From AC-32 sp963716865 (GTDB taxonomy: Bacteria > Actinomycetota > Thermoleophilia > Gaiellales > Gaiellaceae): a DNA stretch of 64,000 nt. The stretch is taken from contig CAVQUF010000005.1 of NCBI GenBank assembly GCA_963716865.1, forward strand, positions 310,001-374,000, written 5' to 3'. Every line of letters begins with the position of its first letter. Position 1 is the first letter of the stretch. The notes beneath the pieces were generated by a model, which was not told the DNA's origin, searched no databases, and saw nothing but the letters and a program-made list of their open reading frames with translations. Made by a program: the position numbers and the translations under genes. Positions 25,286-31,026 of the stretch are shown here, piece by piece.

Positions 25286-26539
25286 TCAGCCGCTCGCGCG
25301 GATGGTGCCCGCGCCGACGACCGCGTCGGCCTCGTAGAGCACCGCCGCCTGTCCCGGCGCGACCCCGTACGCGGGCTGGTCGAGACGAAGCCGGAAGCCG
25401 TTCCCGTCCTCGACGACGTCCGCGGAGACCGCCGGCGAGCGATAGCGGAGCTTGACCTCGGCGCGCTCGACCCGGACGTAGAGCCTCCCGCGGGCGACGA
25501 CGTCATCCGTGGCGAGCGCATGCCGTGGCCCGGCGACGACGGTATTCGTCCGAGGCTCGCTCCGCAGCGCGTAGAGCGGCTCCCCGCTCGCGACGCCGAG
25601 GCCCTTCCGCTGGCCGGGCGTGAAGCGCCAGAAGCCCGAGTGCCGACCGAGCTCGTTGCCCGCCTCGTCCACGACCGGCCCCTCGGTGGCGGGAAGGCCG
25701 TGCCGCTCGAGGAACGCGCGATAGTCGTCCCCGGCGAGGAAGCAGGCCTCCTGGCTCTCGGCGCGGCGAGCCGCGGCCAGGCCCGCGCTCACAGCCTCGG
25801 CGCGCGTCTCGTCCTTGGTCTGCTCGCCGAGCGGGAACCAGAGCCGGTCGAGCAGGCTCGGATCGAGGCGCGCGAGCATGTACGACTGGTCCTTGCTCGG
25901 GTCGGTCCCCCGCGCGAGCAGCAACCGCCCCCTGTGCTCGGCGATGCGGGCGTAGTGGCCCGTCGCGAGCCGCTCGGCGCCGGCCCGCCGCGCGAACGCG
26001 ATCAGCTCCGCGAAACGGAAGCTGCCGTTGCAGCGGATGCAGGGGTTCGGCGTCTCGCCCTGCGCGTAGCCCCGTACGAACGGAGCGACGACTGCGCGCC
26101 GAAACTCCTCACGCAGGTCGAGCGTCACGTGCGGGATGCCGAGCGAATGGCACGCAGCTCGCGCGGCGAGCACCGCCTCGGGCGAGCAGCACGCGCGCTC
26201 GGCGTCCGGTCCGCGGGGATCCAGCCAGAGCCGGAGCGTGACGCCGATCGCGTCCGGCCCCGCGCGCAGGAGCGCGACCGCGCTGTCCACGCCGCCGCTC
26301 ATCGCGACCGCGACGCGGCCCGGCTTCGGCGCGGCGCTGAAGATCGGGCCGATCGCGTTCGCGAGCGCATCGACGGCGAGCTCGTCGCCCCGGACCGCCG
26401 CCGCCTCGAGCAGCGTCAGGCCCTCAAGCGGACGCTCGAGCCCCTCGGCCTCCGAGCTCACGATCCGCTCGCCGTCCACGGCGAGCCGAACCAGCGCCCA
26501 GCGGTCGCCGCGAGAAGCGTCGCCGACGGCCTCGATCAT
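25286..26539 (-). CDS. mnmA: tRNA 2-thiouridylase MnmA with NifU-like N-terminal extension
   Basis: Thiolates U34 of tRNA Lys/Glu/Gln. 417 aa, about 60 longer than usual. The core begins near residue 72 with the PP-loop VAVAMSGGVDSAVALLRAG; catalytic Cys are in TPNPCIRCNGSFRF and SQEACFLAGDDYRAFL; GHYARIAE and DPSKDQSYMLARL are typical. Residues 1-70 (GDRWALVRLAVDGERIVSSE, then EGLTLLEAAAV) resemble an IscU/NifU scaffold fold but lack its Cys residues. I recall Cys-containing NifU-MnmA fusions in related bacteria, so this may be a decayed version. Starts the long minus-strand run; divergent from the next gene. Confidence 0.92.
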   Translation of the reverse strand: MIEAVGDASRGDRWALVRLAVDGERIVSSEAEGLERPLEGLTLLEAAAVRGDELAVDALANAIGPIFSAAPKPGRVAVAMSGGVDSAVALLRAGPDAIGVTLRLWLDPRGPDAERACCSPEAVLAARAACHSLGIPHVTLDLREEFRRAVVAPFVRGYAQGETPNPCIRCNGSFRFAELIAFARRAGAERLATGHYARIAEHRGRLLLARGTDPSKDQSYMLARLDPSLLDRLWFPLGEQTKDETRAEAVSAGLAAARRAESQEACFLAGDDYRAFLERHGLPATEGPVVDEAGNELGRHSGFWRFTPGQRKGLGVASGEPLYALRSEPRTNTVVAGPRHALATDDVVARGRLYVRVERAEVKLRYRSPAVSADVVEDGNGFRLRLDQPAYGVAPGQAAVLYEADAVVGAGTIRASG

Positions 26540-26585
26540 GAAGCCAGGCTAGCGATCTGGCCGGGCCGTGCCCGCTCGTTGCTCG

Positions 26586-26614
26586 TTGATCGACCCGGGA
26601 AGGGCTCGTATCAT
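26586..26614 (+). promoter_or_regulatory. Sigma70-type promoter for the secreted lipocalin-like gene
   Basis: TTGATC, a 17-bp spacer, then TATCAT. This is a close fit to the housekeeping -35/-10 consensus in the intergenic region between divergent mnmA and the secreted protein. Transcription would start near 26621 and give a leader of about 90 nt. Confidence 0.6.
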
Positions 26615-26616
26615 CG

Positions 26617-26705
26617 CGCCATTCACCGAGCCAAGGCCTCGTTCGGGCCGAATGGCGGCGGTGTCTTCCCGCCGAGCGGCACCGGGCAGGCCTTGGAGGA
26701 GGAGG
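26617..26705 (+). promoter_or_regulatory. Candidate switch-like mRNA leader
   Basis: Two mutually exclusive pairings are possible. In one, CGCCATTC (26617-26624) pairs with GAATGGCG (26650-26657) and encloses a small GGCC/GGCC hairpin. In the other, CCAAGGCCT (26631-26639) pairs with AGGCCTTGG (26688-26696), which uses up the inner hairpin and takes in the first bases of the GGAGGAGGAGG ribosome-binding site. This is an on/off arrangement seen in riboswitches and protein-binding leaders; no known ligand class is recognised. Confidence 0.4.
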
Positions 26706-26710
26706 CCAGC

Positions 26711-27154
26711 ATGATCCGGTTCAAGCGAGCTGTCGTCGTCTCGCTTGCGGTATTCGCCCTGACCGGCGCCGCCGCCGCGAACGCTCACGCTCCCTCGATC
26801 ACCGGCTTTCCCAACACGATCCGGAAGGTCGATCTGAAGGGCTACAAGCTCATCACGAGCTACCCGTTGGGCGCCAACACGGGTTTCACGTTCGAGCAAA
26901 CCTACCTGCCCGGCGGGAAGGTGAGCGCACACGCGCTGCCACCGACCGGCCAGGTGTTCACGTCCAACTACGTCGCGATGCCGGTTGCGCACAAGATGCT
27001 GATGGTCACCTGGTACGCGGACAACGGCACACTCAATGACGTCTTCGTCATGAACTTCAAGAGCGGCATCGTGTCCGATGTCGCACCGGGCCCGAGCCCG
27101 CCCAGTCTCGGCACGGTCAAGATCGAGCAAAGAGGCGCGCACCGGATTCCGTAA
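26711..27154 (+). CDS. Secreted MoaF/lipocalin-like protein
   Basis: 147 aa with a clear signal peptide (KRAVVVSLAVFALTGAAAAN, cleavage around AHA). The mature part is beta-rich with alternating strands: VDLKGYKLITSYPLG, GFTFEQTYLPGGKVSAHALP, NYVAMPVAHKMLMVTWYADN and LNDVFVMNFKSGIV. This pattern resembles MoaF and phenolic-acid-decarboxylase-type lipocalins, but the similarity is weak and the function unknown. Strong ribosome-binding site (GGAGG, five bases before ATG), own promoter and a structured leader. Confidence 0.7.
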   Translation: MIRFKRAVVVSLAVFALTGAAAANAHAPSITGFPNTIRKVDLKGYKLITSYPLGANTGFTFEQTYLPGGKVSAHALPPTGQVFTSNYVAMPVAHKMLMVTWYADNGTLNDVFVMNFKSGIVSDVAPGPSPPSLGTVKIEQRGAHRIP

Positions 27155-27258
27155 GACCCCAGCGATCGACACCGAGGCCGTCCGTATCTGACACGGCCCA
27201 TGCATTCACGTCCTAGGATGGAGACGCACAGAGTCACCACCGCAGCTGAGGAGGTTTC

Positions 27259-27744
27259 ATGACCGACATCACGACTGAGCACGCCGACCAGGACGTGGAT
27301 CTCGACTCGCTCGGTCCCGTCGACTACGTGGTCGTCGAGTTTCCGGCCGGAGCGAGCAACTTCACGGGCGAGATGGCCGAAGAGCTGCTCGCGTTGGTCG
27401 ATTCCGGAACCATCCGCGTGATCGACATCCTGGTCCTTACCAAGAACGAGGACGGTACCGTCGAGGCGATGGAGCTGTCCGAGGTCGAGGATCTCGGGCC
27501 GCTCCAGGCAGTCGAGGCTCAGCTGGCGGAGCTCCTGGCAGAGGAAGACATCGCAAACCTCGCCGCCGCCATGGACCCCGGAACAACTGCCGGGGTTCTC
27601 ATCTGGGAGAACCTGTGGGCCGCGCCATTCGCGTCGGCGGCGCGGCGTTCGGGTGGCCAGCTGATCGCCACCGGACGGATCCCTATTCAGGCGATCATCG
27701 CCTCGATCGAGGCCGATGCAGCGTCTGCGACCGAAGGAGACTGA
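27259..27744 (+). CDS. DUF6325-family protein
   Basis: 161 aa soluble acidic protein: DSLGPVDYVVVEFPAG, then ELLALVDSGTIRVIDILVLT, KNEDGTVEAMELSEVEDLG, an AEEDIANLAAAMDPGTTAGV helix and LIWENLWAAPFASAARRSGG. These are hallmarks of DUF6325, found next to small SHOCT or Arg/Ala-rich proteins in actinobacteria; the biochemical role is unknown. Strong SD (GAGGAGG) before the ATG. The next gene follows its stop without a gap. Confidence 0.8.
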   Translation: MTDITTEHADQDVDLDSLGPVDYVVVEFPAGASNFTGEMAEELLALVDSGTIRVIDILVLTKNEDGTVEAMELSEVEDLGPLQAVEAQLAELLAEEDIANLAAAMDPGTTAGVLIWENLWAAPFASAARRSGGQLIATGRIPIQAIIASIEADAASATEGD

Positions 27745-27912
27745 ATGCCTGTCAGACGAGCACGCGTAGGAAGGGTTGGAGTCATCGGCCACCCGGTGGC
27801 AAAAACGGCGGTCGTGGCCAAGGCGGTAACACCCGGCCCCGCGCCGGTAGCAAAGACCGCCGTAGTGGCCGCGGCCGTCACACCCGGTAGGCCGGGTCGC
27901 AGGCGAATCTAG
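27745..27912 (+). CDS. 55-residue repeat protein coupled to DUF6325 gene
   Basis: ATG directly abuts the DUF6325 stop (TGAATG), with AAGGAGA upstream. The peptide is basic and contains an imperfect repeat: HPVAKTAVVAKAVTPGP then APVAKTAVVAAAVTPGR, ending PGRRRI. The VAKTAVVA stretch could be an amphipathic or membrane-surface helix. Small Arg/Ala-rich proteins next to DUF6325 genes are common, which supports it being real. No known domain. Confidence 0.55.
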   Translation: MPVRRARVGRVGVIGHPVAKTAVVAKAVTPGPAPVAKTAVVAAAVTPGRPGRRRI

Positions 27913-27956
27913 ACCGACGGCCTAAACCGAAGGCCGCCGCTCGCAAGGAGAGGGTA

Positions 27957-27984
27957 AATGGGGGAACCAGGCGGTTCCCCCATT
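27957..27984. terminator. Strong bidirectional hairpin after the DUF6325 pair
   Basis: Perfect 12-bp stem AATGGGGGAACC / GGTTCCCCCATT around AGGC. No T-run follows on either side. A smaller hairpin (CGGCCT / AGGCCG) precedes it at about 27918. It lies between convergent transcription units and probably ends both. Confidence 0.55.
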
Positions 27985-28203
27985 CCCGTCCACCCTGCCG
28001 TTGTCCTGAGCCCGTTGCGAACCTGGACTAGCCAGGTGGGTGCCGCGTCGCCTCCGGCGCTCGGCGCCTCGGGTCGAACGACAGCTCCCTCTGCATTGGT
28101 GTTGGTTCTACTTTGAACCCAGGCCACGCACAGGGTCGAGCCGTCTAATCCTAGCTCGGCACCAGGCAATTCAAACCAACCCGAGTCTGAGCAGGTGTGT
28201 TGG
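27985..28203. other. Non-coding stretch with a small hairpin, no gene seen
   Basis: About 220 bases between the hairpin and repeat R2 copy iii. The only clear structure is ACCTGG / CCAGGT near 28021-28037. Open frames across it have no recognisable domains and no ribosome-binding site. It could be part of a structured RNA extending to 28263, but this cannot be decided by eye. Confidence 0.4.
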
Positions 28204-28263
28204 ACGGCCGCGCCGGGCAAGCCGGCACTGCCTCTAGGCCGGCATCGCAAGCGATGACTCTCG
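28204..28263 (+). repeat. Structured repeat family R2, copy iii
   Basis: ACGGCCGCGCCGGGCAAGCC, GGCACTGCCTC, then the hairpin CATCGC / GCGATG around AA. Block order as in copies at 11951 and 12215. It lies in the convergent gap just downstream of the RlpA-like gene stop. Confidence 0.55.
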
Positions 28264-28265
28264 AT

Positions 28266-28703
28266 TTAGCCCGAGTCTCGTGCCGCTCCGGCGAAGACCC
28301 AGCGGATCTGCTGGACGCCGTCGACCCCCAGCTTCTCGGCGAGCCTCGGGGTCAGCTCGAACCTGCGCCCCGGCGGGACCGGCCGGTGCTCGATCACCTG
28401 CGTCAGCACTTGCGGGCTGTTCTCGTAGTAGACGTACAGCTTGATCCCGCACGGGAGCACGGAGTCGGTGATCCCGATCGTGCCCGGGCGCAGGATGATC
28501 CCGCAGTTCGTGCGGCGGCCGTACCGTGCGGCGGTCGCGCCGCCCAGGCTCGTCCGCCAGTGGCCGCCGTCGAGCGTCACCGGCTGGAGTAGGCTCTGCG
28601 TCTTGGCGCTGCCGCCGTGCGAGGTCAGCGCCAGTGCGACGATCGCGGCGAGCAGGGCGATCGCGGCGAGCGCGACCTCCCGCTGCGCGACCGCGGCGTT
28701 CAG
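28266..28703 (-). CDS. RlpA-like double-psi beta-barrel protein, apparent CTG start
   Basis: 145 aa if read from CTG 28703. That CTG overlaps the TGA of the upstream gene (CTGA), exactly as ATG and GTG do elsewhere in this genome, and gives an N-terminal signal/anchor segment (VALAAIALLAAIVALAL). No ATG, GTG or TTG exists in frame upstream of that segment; the first conventional start (GTG 28580) would leave out the export signal. The C-terminal domain follows RlpA: GIILRPGTIGITDSVLPCGI, then VIEHRPVPPGRRFELTPRL. Family positions DRGP and DLS are EHRP and ELT here. Likely an exported cell-wall protein. Confidence 0.65.
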   Translation of the reverse strand: MNAAVAQREVALAAIALLAAIVALALTSHGGSAKTQSLLQPVTLDGGHWRTSLGGATAARYGRRTNCGIILRPGTIGITDSVLPCGIKLYVYYENSPQVLTQVIEHRPVPPGRRFELTPRLAEKLGVDGVQQIRWVFAGAARDSG

Positions 28704-29359
28704 GCCGGCCGCTCCGCCATCGACCAGGTCAGGTCAGCTCCGAAGGCCTCGCGGACGAGCGGATCGAAATCGACCGCCAGGTCGCCGGACGCATCGGCGA
28801 ACTGCCGCAGGTTCAGCAGCAGGAGAGCCCGTTCCTCGTCGCGCGCCGGGTCCAGGCCTTCGGTCTCGTCGGCGAGCTTCTCCAGCTCCCAGACGTTCCA
28901 CTCCCGCGGGGTCAGGTCACGCTGGACGAGCGGGACGACCACCTCGGGCTCCGGTTCCGGCTCGGGCTCCGGCTCCGGCTCGGGCTCCGGCTCGGGGGGA
29001 GCCGGGACGGCGGAGAGGACCACAGGCTCCGGCTCCGGCTCCGGCTCCGGTTCCGGCTCGACCTCGGGCTCCGGCTCTGGCTCGGGCTCCGGCTCGACCT
29101 CGGCAACCTGCGCCTCCTCCTCCTCCACCGGTTCCTCGGGCGCCGGCTCCGGTTCTGGCTCCTCCGCGGCGTCCTCCTCGAGGGCCGGCGCGGCCGAGCG
29201 GGCCTCGCCGCGCTCGACGATCGCCACCAGGAGCCAGGCGCAGAACATGATCGCGGCGATCCACACCCACCCGAGCCCGGCGAGGCCGACCGCGGCCGCG
29301 ACGAGGATCAGGAACCCGGCCTCGAGCAGGAACCGCACCAGCGGGACGTGGATCTTCAC
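28700..29359 (-). CDS. Membrane protein with long Pro-Glu repeat linker
   Basis: 219 aa. One or two membrane segments at the N-terminus (FLLEAGFLILVAAAVGLAGL and WIAAIMFCAWLLVAIV), then about 90 residues rich in PEPEPE repeats (two main blocks separated by VVLSAVPAPP), then a folded-looking C-terminal domain (TPREWNVWELEKLADETEGL, NLRQFADASGDLAVDFDPLV). PE repeats form stiff extended spacers, as in TonB. The layout suggests it reaches out from the membrane or braces a cytosolic domain. GTG start overlapping the upstream stop (GTGA). Function unknown. Confidence 0.7.
   Translation of the reverse strand: MKIHVPLVRFLLEAGFLILVAAAVGLAGLGWVWIAAIMFCAWLLVAIVERGEARSAAPALEEDAAEEPEPEPAPEEPVEEEEAQVAEVEPEPEPEPEPEVEPEPEPEPEPEPVVLSAVPAPPEPEPEPEPEPEPEPEPEVVVPLVQRDLTPREWNVWELEKLADETEGLDPARDEERALLLLNLRQFADASGDLAVDFDPLVREAFGADLTWSMAERPA
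28941..29100 (-). repeat. Hexanucleotide microsatellite-like tract coding for (Pro-Glu)n
   Basis: Repeats of GGCTCC/GGCTCG/GGTTCC (CCGGAG and variants on the coding strand) inside the membrane protein gene, in two blocks. Length may vary between strains without changing frame, because units are six bases. Confidence 0.6.
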
Positions 29360-29991
29360 GTCCCCGTCTCCTTCGGCTTCACCCGCTCGTCGTCGTCACG
29401 CCCGCCCGCGCCGAAGAGCTCGGCGACCTCCTTGGAAGCCCGACTAGGCTCGGCGGTCGACCGGCGCGGAAGCAGCTTCACGTGCCGCGGCGGAGCGGGT
29501 GCCTCTGGCTCGACGTCCGGGGAACGGCGACGCAAGCCGAAGCGACGCCGCGGCTGCGCCGACCCGGCCGGAGTCTCGTCGCCCGCCGCTTCGGCGGGAA
29601 CGCTCTCCGGCTCCCTCGGCTCGTCCGCCGCGGCCGCAGGCTCGGGCTTTGGCTCTGGCTCGACTTCCTCCTCCGGCTCGTCCGCCGGCCGCGCCTCCTG
29701 GACAGCCGCAGGCGGCGCGACCACGGTGCGCTCCTCGGGCCGCGGCCGGAAGATCCGCTCTTCCTCGTCTTCCACTTCCTCGGCTCGAGCAGATCCCGGC
29801 AGCAGGTACGAGCGCGACGAGCGGTCGACGCGCTCGGCCGTCAGCTCCGCCAGCGCGACGAGGAGCCACGCGGCGGCCATCACGATCACGATGTACAGGG
29901 GCCTTAGGTGCGCGAGGCCCGCGGCCACGGCAAGCACGACGAGGAATAGAGCCTCGAGCGCGAACCGGACTCCGAGCCGGCGCGGAAGCAC
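29356..29991 (-). CDS. Membrane protein, second member of the envelope cluster
   Basis: 211 aa with the same plan as its downstream neighbour: short basic start, two membrane segments (ALEALFLVVLAVAAGLAHL and YIVIVMAAAWLLVALAEL), then a long disordered charged/Pro region (EEEVEPEPKPEPAAAADEP) and a basic C-terminus. The N-terminal 55 residues look paralogous to the neighbour (both with RF.LEA.FL and AAWLLVA). GTG start, nine bases after the stop of the coiled-coil gene. Function unknown. Confidence 0.7.
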   Translation of the reverse strand: MLPRRLGVRFALEALFLVVLAVAAGLAHLRPLYIVIVMAAAWLLVALAELTAERVDRSSRSYLLPGSARAEEVEDEEERIFRPRPEERTVVAPPAAVQEARPADEPEEEVEPEPKPEPAAAADEPREPESVPAEAAGDETPAGSAQPRRRFGLRRRSPDVEPEAPAPPRHVKLLPRRSTAEPSRASKEVAELFGAGGRDDDERVKPKETGT

Positions 29992-30000
29992 GTGGAGAGC

Positions 30001-30942
30001 CTAGCCGCTGCTGTCGCCGTCGCCCTCGGGCTCCGCCGCGGGCTCGGAGGCTTCGGCCTCGGGCGGAGACGGGGGTGACGGACCCGGCGAGACTGGCGGC
30101 GAGAGCGGCGCGGACGAGCCTTCCGGGCTCTTGTCGTGCTCGGCCTTCGGCGCGGCTTCGGCGGGCGTGTCTACCGGCGCGCGCAGCGCCGACGCCCGTT
30201 CGGTTCCTCCGCCGCGGGCGGGCTGAGCCGACGCTTCGACGGAGTCCACGATCGACTGGGCGACACGCCCGATCGCCTCGTCGCCGAGACCGGCGGCGCC
30301 GAGGAGCTGCTCGGCGCCATCCTGGGCGCGCCTGATGATCGCGGTCGCCTGCGCCCGCGCCCACTCGAGCGTCTGCTCGACCTCGGCGCGGGCGGAGTTC
30401 GTCAGCTCGGTCGCCTGGTGACGGGATTGCTCGAGCAGCCGCGCCGATCGCGACTCGGCCTCCTTGATCTCCTGCGCCGCCTGCTGCTGCGCCTCCTGCA
30501 ACGTCTTGCGGGACTCGGCCTTCGCCGCGTTCAGCATCTCGGCCCGCTGGCGCTCGCTCTCGTTGCGGTAGCGCTCGACGTCGGCCTCGTGCTCCTGGAG
30601 GTCGGTCTGCCGTTTGGAGACCTCCTCCTCGGTGCGGCGGAGCTGAGTCGCGGACGCGGTCTGTGCGTCGCGCTCGATCGTGTCGGCCATCTCGGCCGCA
30701 GCGCGGATCAGGTGCAGAGCGTCCATCCGGACGGCGTGCCCGGTCGGCTCGATCCCGCTCTGGCCGGCTGTCTGGAGCACACGGAGCTGCACCTGCAGCT
30801 GCGTCGTGTGCCGTCGGAACGCCTCGAACGCCTCGCGAACCCTCTCGCGGTCGAAACCGTCTCGTTCGCTTGGTAGATCCTCCACGCGCGGCAGCGACGT
30901 CAGCGCCGGGGCCTGCGCTCGCTCAGAACCTTCGGGTGCCAT
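30001..30942 (-). CDS. Coiled-coil protein, DivIVA-like
   Basis: 313 aa cytosolic protein. Residues about 30-215 are predicted helix with heptad-like spacing (VREAFEAFRRHTTQLQVQLR, EEEVSKRQTDLQEHEADVER, LQEAQQQAAQEIKEAESRSA, QTLEWARAQATAIIRRAQDG). The last 90 residues are disordered, Pro/Ser/Glu rich. This resembles DivIVA/Wag31-type polar scaffolds or F-type ATPase b-like stalks, but no firm family match. First gene of a four-gene minus-strand cluster with the two membrane proteins and the RlpA-like protein, suggesting a cell-shape or envelope role. AGGAGG lies 13 bases before ATG. Confidence 0.65.
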   Translation of the reverse strand: MAPEGSERAQAPALTSLPRVEDLPSERDGFDRERVREAFEAFRRHTTQLQVQLRVLQTAGQSGIEPTGHAVRMDALHLIRAAAEMADTIERDAQTASATQLRRTEEEVSKRQTDLQEHEADVERYRNESERQRAEMLNAAKAESRKTLQEAQQQAAQEIKEAESRSARLLEQSRHQATELTNSARAEVEQTLEWARAQATAIIRRAQDGAEQLLGAAGLGDEAIGRVAQSIVDSVEASAQPARGGGTERASALRAPVDTPAEAAPKAEHDKSPEGSSAPLSPPVSPGPSPPSPPEAEASEPAAEPEGDGDSSG

Positions 30943-31026
30943 CCGCTTCCGTTCGCCTCCTGTCCGACCTTGCTCTCGCCAGCAGTATGACTGCTCTATC
31001 GGCTCGCGCCGACGTTCCCACTAGCC

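Noticed and set aside
22916..27154. Very long plus-strand open frame (over 1400 codons) opposite alaS and mnmA
   Set aside because: It is the stop-poor shadow of high-GC genes on the other strand, Arg/Leu/Ala/Val-rich without domains. Only its last 148 codons (from 26711) are a real gene with promoter, SD and signal peptide.
27909..28250. 113-codon minus-strand frame across the DUF6325 downstream hairpin
   Set aside because: It runs through a perfect 12-bp hairpin and repeat R2, has no SD and no recognisable sequence.
28010..28265. tmRNA, RNase P RNA or other known structural RNA
   Set aside because: Hairpins are present but none of the conserved segments of these RNAs could be found on either strand.
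28941..29100. Possible CRISPR or tandem-repeat array
   Set aside because: Units are six bases without spacers and encode Pro-Glu in frame. No CRISPR array or cas gene was seen anywhere in the window.
28526..30004. Plus-strand frames with long Gly-Ser or Leu-Arg-Gly repeats opposite the Pro-Glu proteins
   Set aside because: They arise from the hexamer repeat on the coding strand. The minus-strand frames have membrane segments, coupled starts and sensible composition.
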